DNA of 64,000 nucleotides from contig JANOPA010000062.1 in NCBI GenBank assembly GCA_031421635.1, positions 1-64,000 of the forward strand, read 5' to 3'. Source of the DNA: JAPOKJ01 sp031421635. GTDB lineage: Bacteria; Pseudomonadota; Gammaproteobacteria; Burkholderiales; Burkholderiaceae_E. Both the position numbers and the translations under genes were made by a program. Shown piece after piece: positions 9,190 to 17,390 of this stretch. How positions within the stretch are numbered: position 1 is the stretch's first letter; each line of letters starts with the position of its first letter. A model generated the notes under the pieces. That model saw only the letters and a program-made list of their open reading frames with translations, was not told where the DNA came from and ran no database searches.

Positions 9190-9335
9190 GGTGAGCCCGC
9201 TTCGGGTCACTAACCAAACACAGGTTTGGCAGAGGGGGTTGGGGTAGGCGGCGTAGCGAAGTAAAGGAAGGAGGAGCGGCTGTCAAGCCGACACCGGGGG
9301 ACATGAGCGAAGTCGCCTAGCCCAACCTCCTCTGC
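9190..9335. other. Structured non-coding element with long imperfect inverted repeat
   Basis: A 22-nt arm at 9229-9250 pairs with 9314-9335 with only two mismatches. Inside the arms lies a perfect small hairpin CGGCT-GTCA-AGCCG (9277-9290) and a direct repeat AGCGAAGT (9255-9262 and 9306-9313). Immediately before the arm there are two further hairpins: CCCG-CTT-CGGG (9196-9206) and CCAAAC-ACAG-GTTTGG (9214-9229). No gene is convincing here; a minus-strand open frame at 9098-9304 is probably spurious because it runs through these structures. It could be a small RNA, a miniature repeat element, or an elaborate termination zone between the two converging genes. Confidence 0.5.
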
Positions 9336-9347
9336 AAGCGCGTAAAG

Positions 9348-10631
9348 TCAACGCACGCTAAAAGGCGATTGATAAGGTCGACCAAAAGCCACCCCAGCAA
9401 CTACCGTCGCCACCGGTTTGAGATACACCTTGCCCTCGCGCTTATTGTTGCGCGTATCTACAAAAGAGACCGGCCCTTCTACAACATCCATGATCGACAA
9501 ATCGGCCGGGGCTCCTTGCTTGAGGGTGCCATGTTTCGGTATTCGTCCGATCACATTGGCCGGAGCTGCGGTGGCCATTGAGATGACTTGAGGTAGCGTG
9601 AATCCCAGGCCGATAATCTTGCTCATCACCCAAGGTAGATAGGGCATGCCAGGGCTATTGCCAGAGAACACATGAATGTCCGATGAAATGGTATCGGGAG
9701 GGCAGCCCTGTGCAATAGCGGCCTCGGCAACGGTGTAATCGAAACTGCCTCCTCCATGACCAATGTCAAAAATCACACCGCGTTTTTTAGCCTCGAGCGC
9801 GGCGGGCAAAAGTTTGCCATCTTGAACAATGTTGGTGCCATCACCCGCATTGTTTGGCGCACCTGAATAGCAGTGCGTGAGCACATCACCGGGTCGCATC
9901 AAGTCGAGAATTTGCGACATTAACTGGCGATCCGCCACGCCCCCAATGTGCACCATCAGTTTGGCAGGCACTCCCGAGCGTTCGCAGGCCAGAATCGAGC
10001 GCTTGAGGGGCTCCAGGCCGTGACGAGCGATCACGTTCTCGCTCATGCGCACTTTGACACCGATGACCATATCCGCGTTTTCAGCGACGGCACGTGCAGC
10101 CGCATCCACTTGCGCATACTCAATATTGAATAGCTCAGGCACCGGAAAGCCTGCCAACCCTGCCACCGCGATATGCACAAAGGCAAACTGCCGCGTCCGC
10201 GAAGCAGGCACCACAAAGCGCCGAAAACCAGCGAAGTTATTGGCGCCACCGTCTCCGGCGGAGACCACCGTGGTCGTGCCCTGATGGGCTACTAGTTCGT
10301 CAGCAGGAATACCAATCGCCGAGCCGTAGGGATAGGTGTGACAATGCAGGTCGATCAAACCTGGCGTGACCAGTTTACCGCCCGCATCCATCACCCTCTG
10401 ACCACGCTCAGCGGGAATACTCTCGGCGATGGTTTCGATCACTCCAAAGCGAATGCCGATATCGCGCTTACCCGACAGGCTCTGACTCGGATCAAGGACG
10501 TTGGCATTGCGGATAACAAGATCGTATTTATCGTTGGGACCCATCGCAGATTGAACCGCCCCAGGTAGGGCAGACGCAACCGCAAGTGCACTACTACCGA
10601 CAACGAAGTCACGACGTGAATTTGAACTCAT
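9348..10631 (-). CDS. Tat-exported amidohydrolase (deacetylase/dihydroorotase-like metallohydrolase)
   Basis: The N-terminus carries a twin-arginine signal (SRRDFVVGS, then a hydrophobic alanine-rich stretch). The metal site motif HCH lies at residues 96-98 in the sequence LIDLHCHTYPYG, typical of amidohydrolase-superfamily TIM barrels. Later conserved pieces include HIGG, LTHCYSG, FDIGHGGGSF and SSDIHVF. Overall similarity is to the amidohydrolase/deacetylase group that includes EF_0837-type proteins. The substrate is unknown. An AGAGGAT ribosome-binding site precedes the ATG. A RidA-family gene ends 17 bp upstream on the same strand, so the two probably form an operon. Confidence 0.82.
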   Translation of the reverse strand: MSSNSRRDFVVGSSALAVASALPGAVQSAMGPNDKYDLVIRNANVLDPSQSLSGKRDIGIRFGVIETIAESIPAERGQRVMDAGGKLVTPGLIDLHCHTYPYGSAIGIPADELVAHQGTTTVVSAGDGGANNFAGFRRFVVPASRTRQFAFVHIAVAGLAGFPVPELFNIEYAQVDAAARAVAENADMVIGVKVRMSENVIARHGLEPLKRSILACERSGVPAKLMVHIGGVADRQLMSQILDLMRPGDVLTHCYSGAPNNAGDGTNIVQDGKLLPAALEAKKRGVIFDIGHGGGSFDYTVAEAAIAQGCPPDTISSDIHVFSGNSPGMPYLPWVMSKIIGLGFTLPQVISMATAAPANVIGRIPKHGTLKQGAPADLSIMDVVEGPVSFVDTRNNKREGKVYLKPVATVVAGVAFGRPYQSPFSVR

Positions 10632-10648
10632 GGAAATGATCCTCTTTG

Positions 10649-11119
10649 TTAAAGGGCGCAGGCAATCATATCGACTTCCACGGTGCCGTTCTTGGGCAAC
10701 TGAAAGACGCCAATCGAGGTACGGGAATGCATGCCTGCAGGGCCCAAGACCGCTCGCAAAAGATCTGAAGCACCGTCGCCAACCTCGCTTTGGCGCGTAA
10801 AGTCGCTAGCACTTTGAACATAGACGGTGATTCGTAAAATGCTTTTCACTTTGTCCAAACTACCGAGCTCGCGTTGCAAAATCAGGAGGGCGCGCAACAC
10901 ACACACCCTGGCCGCACGCTGGGCCTCGCTGACCGTCACATCCGTGCCCGCCCGGCCCATGACAACTACCACGTCGCCGATTCTGGGTAACTGACCGCTT
11001 ATGTAGAGATCATTACCGTTACGCACGAGGGGAGCATAATTACCCCCCGCCTTGAGTTCAGCGTCTAAGGGGAAACCTGCTTCAATAGCAGCCTGTTTGA
11101 ATCTTTCGTCTGCGGTCAT
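10649..11119 (-). CDS. RidA family protein (YjgF/UK114), reactive imine deaminase-like
   Basis: 156 residues of the RidA fold, with the family signatures YAPLVRNGNDLYISGQLPR, a central SILRITVYVQSASDF, and a C-terminal RTSIGVFQLPKNGTVEVDMIA. Classical RidA proteins hydrolyse 2-aminoacrylate-type imines using the Arg of this RTSI motif. Many paralogues like this one have undefined substrates. An upstream in-frame start at 11188 would add 23 residues; ATG 11119 is preferred because it gives the usual family length and has AAGG upstream. The gene lies ahead of the amidohydrolase and probably serves the same pathway. Confidence 0.85.
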   Translation of the reverse strand: MTADERFKQAAIEAGFPLDAELKAGGNYAPLVRNGNDLYISGQLPRIGDVVVVMGRAGTDVTVSEAQRAARVCVLRALLILQRELGSLDKVKSILRITVYVQSASDFTRQSEVGDGASDLLRAVLGPAGMHSRTSIGVFQLPKNGTVEVDMIACAL

Positions 11120-11231
11120 GATGTGTCTACCTTGTTTTAAGACTGAATCGGGCGCAACAACTTGAATGCGGAGTTTGCGGACAAGCATTTGCTATGCTAC
11201 TTCAACTTCTTGTTATGTACGTGTGATTGCT

Positions 11232-11822
11232 GTGTCTTCTGAACTGAGTTTGAAATATTTAAGCGGCTATCCCGTCGCCCTGACCAATCAGGTCTGTGCG
11301 CTCTTGGCAGCGGGCACACTCGGCGACATTTTGCTTAAAAAATATGGTGCAGCGCATTCAGTGCGGACTGACAAAGCGCTCTATGACTATGTGATGACGC
11401 TGAAGTCGGACTACCTGCGCAGCTCGGAGCCGCTCGCAAAGGTCGTGTTTGACCCACGCCTCAACGTACTAACTCACGCCTTAGGGACCCACACCACCTC
11501 TTCGCGCGTGCAAGGCAACAAGTTGAAGGCCAAGCGAGAGATTCGAATTGCTTCTCTCTTCAAAGACGGGCCCGAGGCGTTTTTAAAAATGATCACGGTG
11601 CATGAATTGGCCCACATCAAGGAGCGCGAGCATGACAAAGCGTTCTATCAACTTTGCACACACATGGAGCCTAACTATCATCAGTATGAGTTCGACCTGC
11701 GTGCTTACCTTTGCCTGTTAGATGCAAGCAACTCCGTTAATAAAACCCGCACTCAAGACGAAAACTCTGTTCTCGCCTGGTCAACTCTTTCCAAAAAATC
11801 AGAGCCCTCAGCACCGAAATGA
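11232..11822 (+). CDS. YgjP-like zinc metallopeptidase (M48-related)
   Basis: 196 residues from a GTG start; an in-frame GTG at 11223 and ATG at 11166 are alternatives and no start has a clear ribosome-binding site. The zinc motif HELAH sits at residues 124-128, followed by His134 in the family pattern HELAHIKEREHDKAFY, then HMEPNYHQYEFDLRAYL. This matches the YgjP/WLM-type family of cytoplasmic putative metallopeptidases. Substrates are not established for the family. The stop codon overlaps the start of queC by ATGA. The gene is divergent from the RidA operon. Confidence 0.85.
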   Translation: MSSELSLKYLSGYPVALTNQVCALLAAGTLGDILLKKYGAAHSVRTDKALYDYVMTLKSDYLRSSEPLAKVVFDPRLNVLTHALGTHTTSSRVQGNKLKAKREIRIASLFKDGPEAFLKMITVHELAHIKEREHDKAFYQLCTHMEPNYHQYEFDLRAYLCLLDASNSVNKTRTQDENSVLAWSTLSKKSEPSAPK

Positions 11823-12523
11823 TCCCGCACAAAGCGCTAGTACTTTTCTCCGGTGGACAAGACTCCACGACCTGCCTGGCCTGGGCCTTGGATCGCTACA
11901 CCCACGTGGAAACGCTTGGCTTCGATTACGGTCAGAAGCATCGCATTGAGCTTGATGCACGCTTAACCGTTTTGCAATCGCTGCGTCGCAAGTTTCCCAA
12001 CTGGTCCGAGAAACTAGGTGACGATCATTGCTTAAGGCTCAGTGTGTTGGGAGAAATTAGCGACACCTCATTGACTCGAGATGTCGCCATCGCAATGAAC
12101 GCGAACGGCCTGCCGAACACCTTCGTGCCGGGTCGCAATTTGCTGTTTCTGAATCTCGCCGCAGCGCTCGGTTATCGCCGCGAACTCAACGTCATCGTGG
12201 CGGGCATGTGCGAAACAGACTTCTCCGGCTACCCAGATTGCCGAGACGACACCATCAAGGCCATGCAAGTGGCGGTATCGCTTGGCATGGGGCAACGCTT
12301 TTTGTTCGAGACCCCACTCATGTGGATCGACAAAGCCCAGACCTGGCAAATGGCTGAGCAATTGGGCGGTTCAGCGCTCATTGATATCTTGCTCGACGAC
12401 TCGCATACTTGCTATCACGGCGTACGAGAAATCAAACATCCTTGGGGCTACGGTTGCGGGACTTGCCCGGCTTGCGAACTCCGCAAAACCGGGTATTCCA
12501 AATGGCGCGCCCAAGTTTTATAG
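11819..12523 (+). CDS. queC: 7-cyano-7-deazaguanine synthase QueC
   Basis: QueC converts 7-carboxy-7-deazaguanine to preQ0 in queuosine biosynthesis, using ATP and ammonia. The PP-loop motif VLFSGGQDST is at residues 7-16. The zinc-binding cysteines are Cys198 and CGTCPAC (Cys213, 216, 219), followed by RKTGY. Length 234 is normal. The start is coupled to the upstream YgjP-like gene by a 4-bp overlap. No other queuosine genes lie nearby. Confidence 0.95.
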   Translation: MIPHKALVLFSGGQDSTTCLAWALDRYTHVETLGFDYGQKHRIELDARLTVLQSLRRKFPNWSEKLGDDHCLRLSVLGEISDTSLTRDVAIAMNANGLPNTFVPGRNLLFLNLAAALGYRRELNVIVAGMCETDFSGYPDCRDDTIKAMQVAVSLGMGQRFLFETPLMWIDKAQTWQMAEQLGGSALIDILLDDSHTCYHGVREIKHPWGYGCGTCPACELRKTGYSKWRAQVL

Positions 12524-12593
12524 TCGTTTCGTGTGGCCTTCCGTGAATTACTTGACAGGGATTCGAGTCATCATTTATTCACGGACCTCCGCA

Positions 12594-13790
12594 CTAAGGC
12601 GCCCGTGGCCCCCCGAACTCACCGGTCGTTTGAATCACCTCAAAGTCACTTCCGATAAAGCGACGTAGATCATCAAGCCCTTTGATTCGGGCGTCTGGCG
12701 CAACACTGATGCGCCAACTGCCGCCATTGTCGGCGACGATCATGCCGTATTTTTGCAGGCCTTTGGCAACCGCCAAAGCATGTGGTGACAGGCCTGTGAG
12801 ATTGGCCGAGGCTTTCAAGCGAAAGCGCTGGCCCATCGCAGGCAAATTCAGATCCGTGGAGCTGCTGGCGTAGTGACTGGCCGGATAGATAAATTCTCGT
12901 CGGGTGCGCTGGACCGTAAAGCGCATGGCGTGCTCGACCATACCGCGTGCCAACTCGTCGTAGCGAACCACCGCCGGGAAGATTGGCAACCCTGCTGCAT
13001 CAGTGCTCGTCCAAGTTAAGGGCCGTTGTCGATTGGTGTTGAGATCGAAGGTCGCGGAGACACCCGCAGTCCAACCGGCCCCAGTACGATAGGCTTGGTA
13101 AAGCTCATACAGCTTTTGATTCAAAGGGTCCACAATAATCGCGTGTCGGTCGCCCGTGCCACTCGCTTGCAACGTGGAAAGCAAACTGCCATCCAGAGGC
13201 CAGTTTTCAATCGGGGTTTGATCCGCGATGGGATACGGACCAGGATCGGACTCGTCAGCGTAAAGCGTAAGGCCAAAGTTGATCTTGGGCTGGTTCGGGG
13301 GAACAATCACAAAACCCATGTCCAGGTTGTACTGAAGCGGCAAGCCCGCGCCGATTAGATCAATCATGGTCGTCGAGTTTGCCAGCACTGGGCGCGCGCG
13401 AATATCTTCATTCCAAGCGCTGGTTTTCGGCAGGATCTGCATGGCCGCGAGAATCGCATCCGCCTCCGGGGTATTAAAGGTTACGGGCGCCGAGAATTGC
13501 GGCATCGCGGAAAGCACACGACCGTCATGATTCACCTCACCCGCTGGGGCCGGTGCAGGTGCAGGTGCAGGTGCAGGTGCAGGTGCGGGTGCGGGTGCGG
13601 GTGCGGGTGCAGGTGCTGGCGGCGGCCTGTTTCTGCGCCCCTTCTCCTCGATCGACCCGGAATCGGCTTCGGTACTCGAAATCGAAGCCTGATCGCCCGA
13701 GGAGCAGGCGCTGAGTGCGATGACCGTAGCCACTACCAGAGCGCTCGCTCGTAGTCCTGAATTTGCGTGCTCTACATTAACTTGTTTCAT
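12594..13790 (-). CDS. Unrecognised lipoprotein with Pro-Ala linker
   Basis: The signal sequence ends in LSAC, giving a lipidated Cys near residue 29, followed by a Ser/Asp-rich stretch. A linker of alternating Pro and Ala (about residues 55-81) joins this anchor to a globular domain of roughly 310 residues. The domain has the features TPEADAILAAMQILP, HAIIVDPLNQKLYELYQAY, and a C-terminal GQRFRLKASANL / VAKGLQKYGMIVADNG. I do not recognise the family. The layout is that of a membrane-tethered periplasmic or surface domain held on a stiff spacer. It converges with queC and stands alone. Confidence 0.75.
   Translation of the reverse strand: MKQVNVEHANSGLRASALVVATVIALSACSSGDQASISSTEADSGSIEEKGRRNRPPPAPAPAPAPAPAPAPAPAPAPAPAPAGEVNHDGRVLSAMPQFSAPVTFNTPEADAILAAMQILPKTSAWNEDIRARPVLANSTTMIDLIGAGLPLQYNLDMGFVIVPPNQPKINFGLTLYADESDPGPYPIADQTPIENWPLDGSLLSTLQASGTGDRHAIIVDPLNQKLYELYQAYRTGAGWTAGVSATFDLNTNRQRPLTWTSTDAAGLPIFPAVVRYDELARGMVEHAMRFTVQRTRREFIYPASHYASSSTDLNLPAMGQRFRLKASANLTGLSPHALAVAKGLQKYGMIVADNGGSWRISVAPDARIKGLDDLRRFIGSDFEVIQTTGEFGGPRAP
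13552..13617 (-). repeat. Hexanucleotide microsatellite coding for Pro-Ala
   Basis: Eleven consecutive 6-bp units, GGTGCA or GGTGCG with a final GGTGCT on the plus strand. Read on the minus strand they encode the Pro-Ala linker of the lipoprotein. Slippage would lengthen or shorten the linker two residues at a time without a frameshift. Confidence 0.92.
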
Positions 13791-14019
13791 AGCGGCCCTA
13801 CCTAAAATGCAAACGATTCGAGCGGGTTAGCTCGACGGAACCGTGATCGATTTCACGGCAGTGGCCGAATACTAGGGACGGGAGGTCGTTGTAAACAACC
13901 GCTTAACCATGAACGGTCGTTATTAAAGGATGAATGGTCTAATTGGAGTGGAGACGAGGAAGAATCGCGATAATATGACTTGGCGTGCAGCACTCACCAC
14001 ATAAAGGAAATCTTCGCGT

Positions 14020-14673
14020 ATGTCAGATCTTTTGGGAGGCACGCCTCTAGCTTATCCGCTCACACTTCGCTTCAAACTCATTGCGATCTCCAATCAGTTT
14101 GAACTGATCGACAACCAAGGCAATACTCTGGGTTACGTGAAGCAGCCCTGGACCAAGATTAAAGAAGCCGTGAGTATTTACCAGAGCGCCAAAATGGATA
14201 CGCTCTTATTTACCATCAAAGCTGACCGTATTCTTGACTTCAGAGCGAAGTACACCATTGCCGACGCGCAAGGGCGGGTGATGGGCGAACTACAGCGCCA
14301 TATGGTCAAGTCCTGGTTCAAGTCCACTTACAGTTTAAGCGTCGTACAGTCCGGCTCGGAGGGCGATTTCGGAAGAAGCCACGTGACCTCAGACGTGGCC
14401 TATACGGTTACGGAAACGAACCCTTGGGTCAAGGTGCTGGATAGTCTGATCTCAGAAATCCCTTTCATCGGGGCATTGGCGGGATTTTTGCTGCACCCGC
14501 GCTACGCCGTCGTGGATACCTCAGGGACAGAGCGGCTAGAAATTCGCAAACGACCTTCATTCTTTGAAAGGAAGTTTGATATCACGGCACTTGAGGGCCT
14601 GGAGCCTAATGCAGAGAAGCCCTTGGTTTTGGCGGCCTTGATGATGATTCTCCTCGAATCCAAACGCGGCTAA
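14020..14673 (+). CDS. LURP-one-related / Tubby-like fold protein
   Basis: 217 residues with the strand pattern of the LOR (LURP-one/scramblase) fold: LTLRFKLIAISNQFELIDNQ near the start, GYVKQPWTKIKEAVSIY, RVMGELQRH, and a C-terminal HPRYAVVDTSG followed by RKRPSFFERKFDI. A hydrophobic turn (IPFIGALAGFLL) lies at about 147-158. Function of bacterial members is not established; related proteins bind membranes or lipids. A clear AAGGAA ribosome-binding site precedes the ATG. The 229-bp gap upstream, shared with the divergent lipoprotein gene, should hold both promoters but no boxes are obvious. The acyl-CoA ligase follows 34 bp downstream. Confidence 0.65.
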   Translation: MSDLLGGTPLAYPLTLRFKLIAISNQFELIDNQGNTLGYVKQPWTKIKEAVSIYQSAKMDTLLFTIKADRILDFRAKYTIADAQGRVMGELQRHMVKSWFKSTYSLSVVQSGSEGDFGRSHVTSDVAYTVTETNPWVKVLDSLISEIPFIGALAGFLLHPRYAVVDTSGTERLEIRKRPSFFERKFDITALEGLEPNAEKPLVLAALMMILLESKRG

Positions 14674-14707
14674 AATTATCAGACAACCCTATCGTTGACG
14701 GACCCTC

Positions 14708-16336
14708 ATGTCTTCAAAAACTCCAACGGACTTCGTGAGCAGCGCACAGGCTCAAGCCTCCATGACAGCCTCTCGCCCAAAAGGACATGGTCCAGTTTCG
14801 GCGTACGACTGGATCGGCCATCACAAGACTCAGCGCGCCAACAAGGAGGCGATTCGCGACCTCGGCACAGGGCGTAGCTTCACCTATGGACAACTCGACC
14901 GCCGAATCGACGCGATGGCTGCCTACCTTAAGTCGCTGGGCATAGGGCGCGGAGACCGGGTCGCGGTTCTTGCTCAGAATGGTGTCGAATATTTCGACCT
15001 CCAGTTTGCCTGTGCCCGCACCGGTTCCATTGCTGTGTTGCTCAATTGGCGTTTGACAGTTACCGAGCTGGACTACATTCTGACCGACTGCACGCCGTCC
15101 ATCCTGGTACACGATGCCATGTTCACGGAATCCGCGCGAGCGCTACAAAGCCGCTGCAACATTAATACCCTTCTCGAGATTAACAGCGCGTCGAAATCGA
15201 ACCCCTATGAAGTGGCCCTTTCTGGCTTCGATGGGAAAAACGCAGGGAGAGAGGCGCTCACCCATGATGATCTTATAACCATCATGTATACCTCGGGCAC
15301 GACCGGGCATCCCAAAGGCGCGATGATCACCCACGGCATGAACTTTTGGAACGCCGTGAACCTGGGCATTCCTGCTGATATTGGCTTGGACACGGTCCAC
15401 CTCAATGTATTGCCACTGTTTCATACTGGCGGTCTCAACTGCTACTCTAATCCGGTCTTGCACGCAGGCGGCACTGTGGTGATTATGAGAACGTTCGATC
15501 CCGGTGGCGCGCTTCGATTGCTCGGTGATCCGGCTCAAGGCATTACTCATTTTTTCGCGGTTCCTGCGCCGTATCAGTTCATGATGCAGCACCCGGATTT
15601 TGAATCAACCGACCTGTCTCGTGTGCGGATGGCCGGTGTTGGAGGCGCGCCTTGCGCCCTCACTATTATGCAGGCCTGGGCAGCGCGCGGCGTAAAGTTA
15701 TTGCAGGGCTTTGGCATGACCGAGACCAGCCCCGCCTGTATTTTCCTTGACCCCAATGACGCGCTCCGAAAGATCGGTTCGACCGGCAAGGCGCTCCTGC
15801 ATACCGAGATGCGCATCGTCAACGACTCGGGGGGTGATTGCGCTCCAGAAGAGATCGGCGAACTCTGGGTTGCCGGCCCCAACATTACCCCAGGATATTG
15901 GAACCGGCCAGACGCCACAGCCTCAAGTTTCGAAGGGCGCTGGCTCAAGACCGGTGACGCCGCCAAGATTGACGTCGAGGGCTTTGTATATATTGTCGAC
16001 CGCTGGAAAGACATGTATATCTCCGGCGGGGAAAACGTTTACCCGGCCGAAGTCGAGAATGTGCTGTATCAACTGCCTCAAGTGGCAGAGGCCGCGATTA
16101 TCGGTGTACCTAGTGAGAAGTGGGGTGAGGTGGGCCTAGCCGTGCTGGCACTCAAACCGGGGGCGAGCATCGAACTAGCAGAGCTCGTCAGTCACTGCGC
16201 GAGTCGCTTGGCCAAGTTTAAAGTACCCAGCGACCTTGCCATCGTCGAGGCTTTGCCGCGCAATGCCACCGGTAAAGTCCTCAAGCGCGAATTGCGCAGC
16301 AAGTTTCTTGGAAACCACGCCCCCAAGATTTCGTGA
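14708..16336 (+). CDS. Acyl-CoA synthetase (AMP-forming, class I adenylate-forming)
   Basis: Activates a carboxylic acid to its CoA thioester with ATP. The phosphate-binding motif begins at Tyr194 (YTSGTTGHPKG). Next come FGMTETSP, the hinge-region LKTGDAAKIDVEGFVYIVDR, the WKDMYISGGENVYPAEVE motif and the C-terminal catalytic lysine motif NATGKVLKREL. Length 542 is typical of the fatty-acid/aromatic acyl-CoA ligases. The acid substrate cannot be assigned. The first 35 residues look non-conserved, so a later start is possible. Confidence 0.92.
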   Translation: MSSKTPTDFVSSAQAQASMTASRPKGHGPVSAYDWIGHHKTQRANKEAIRDLGTGRSFTYGQLDRRIDAMAAYLKSLGIGRGDRVAVLAQNGVEYFDLQFACARTGSIAVLLNWRLTVTELDYILTDCTPSILVHDAMFTESARALQSRCNINTLLEINSASKSNPYEVALSGFDGKNAGREALTHDDLITIMYTSGTTGHPKGAMITHGMNFWNAVNLGIPADIGLDTVHLNVLPLFHTGGLNCYSNPVLHAGGTVVIMRTFDPGGALRLLGDPAQGITHFFAVPAPYQFMMQHPDFESTDLSRVRMAGVGGAPCALTIMQAWAARGVKLLQGFGMTETSPACIFLDPNDALRKIGSTGKALLHTEMRIVNDSGGDCAPEEIGELWVAGPNITPGYWNRPDATASSFEGRWLKTGDAAKIDVEGFVYIVDRWKDMYISGGENVYPAEVENVLYQLPQVAEAAIIGVPSEKWGEVGLAVLALKPGASIELAELVSHCASRLAKFKVPSDLAIVEALPRNATGKVLKRELRSKFLGNHAPKIS

Positions 16337-16402
16337 GAATGATCGACGAGGCTGTCTTGTCAGATACACGAGGTGCAAGCTTGTGCCGCTTGCAGCAGGG
16401 CG

Positions 16403-16896
16403 CTACAGGCCCGATGACGCTGTGAGGGAAGCGGCAATCTCTCCGACCATTTTTCCGACCGCGTCAATATCACCTCCTGGTCGAAACGAAATACCGAGTC
16501 GCACCACCACCAGATCGAGGCTAGGCACAATCACCATAAATTGTCCGAGATAACCTCGTGCGAAATAGGCGTCGGGCGGAGCCCCTTTCATACCCCATCG
16601 TCCAGGCAAAGGGTGTGGCAAATTCGATCCGGCAGGTGTTTCGGTCGTATCAAAGGTAAGCACGGCGCTACGTATGCCAAGCGGCGCAAACAATGGGTGA
16701 TGGGCGAAATCGAGTAGCGCAACAATCTGGACAACACCACGTAACCCAGGTTGCTGTAATTCCAACGCGTGTCCGGTGCTGTTGCTGCAGGTAGGGACGA
16801 CGCATACGCAAATTGGTCCGCTTCCGGCAAAAGCATTCGGGCCATGCGGCCCCCTTGGTAATTCAACATCAACTTCTCCAGACTGGTGGTGAGCAT
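16403..16896 (-). pseudogene. Decayed serine hydrolase (class C beta-lactamase-like)
   Basis: Two overlapping minus-strand frames carry pieces of one protein. The first gives ARMLLPEADQFAYASSLP and DTRWNYSNLGYVVLSRLL with the YSN motif of class C beta-lactamase/6-aminohexanoate-dimer-hydrolase relatives. After a frame change near 16720 the second gives FAPLGIRSAVLTFDTTETPAG and, after an apparent internal gap, DAYFARGYLGQFMVIVPS. The N-terminal part with the catalytic SxxK is absent. The frameshift alone might be a sequencing error, but the missing segments mean the gene is not functional. Confidence 0.75.
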
Positions 16897-16954
16897 AAGG
16901 AACTACCAGCATGCGGAAAAAGAGGTCCGTGATCACGCCGAAAAGTGAAATCGA

Positions 16955-17346
16955 CTAACCGATTACGGAATCGGCGCTACATTTCTCTCGAAACACGGTC
17001 GGCGTCACACCGAAATGCGATTTGAAGGCCCGGTTAAAAGGTCCAATGGACTGAAAGCCAGCATCCAGGGCCGAAATCGAAACTCGTCATCAAACAATGC
17101 GAGCGCGAAAAACAAGAACAGAGGGCTGTTGCCATTGGACAACGCCACTAAGGCAACTTCCAGGTAGCGGTTGGCAACGCTCTGGAAAAAAGGTGCTGTT
17201 TGAATCACATACACGATCAGCCCGAGCGCGAGTGCTAATCCGACGCTCATCGCAGGTGCTTGCCGACGATCTTTCCAGATGACTAAAGCAAGCATGGCCA
17301 GGAGTGCGACTACGCCTCCACGCAACATGAAGTCAGCATAGACCAC
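16955..17346 (-). pseudogene. AraC-family membrane regulator remnant with internal deletion
   Basis: Read on the minus strand, the first 90 or so residues are membrane-spanning (VVALLAMLALVIW, LALALGLIVYVIQTAPFF) like the sensor half of membrane-anchored AraC regulators, up to about FDDEF. The sequence then continues in another frame as the very end of an AraC DNA-binding domain, ISALDAGFQSIGPFNRAFK and HFGVTPTVFREK, with the stop at 16955-16957. Most of the helix-turn-helix region is missing. The likely junction is near 17060-17080. The gene lies just upstream of the decayed serine hydrolase, so the pair may once have been a regulator and its target. Confidence 0.75.
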
Positions 17347-17390
17347 GGATGAACCTGCGAGGGTACATTTCGCTGAAAGCCGCTATCAAG

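Noticed and set aside
9098..9304. Minus-strand frame of 68 residues as a small gene
   Set aside because: It runs through the terminator at 9157-9184 and the structured element, and has no ribosome-binding site; it is best explained as a by-product of these structures.
13497..13754. Plus-strand Cys/Arg-rich frame opposite the Pro-Ala linker
   Set aside because: It is the antisense reading of the hexamer repeat within a well-supported lipoprotein gene.
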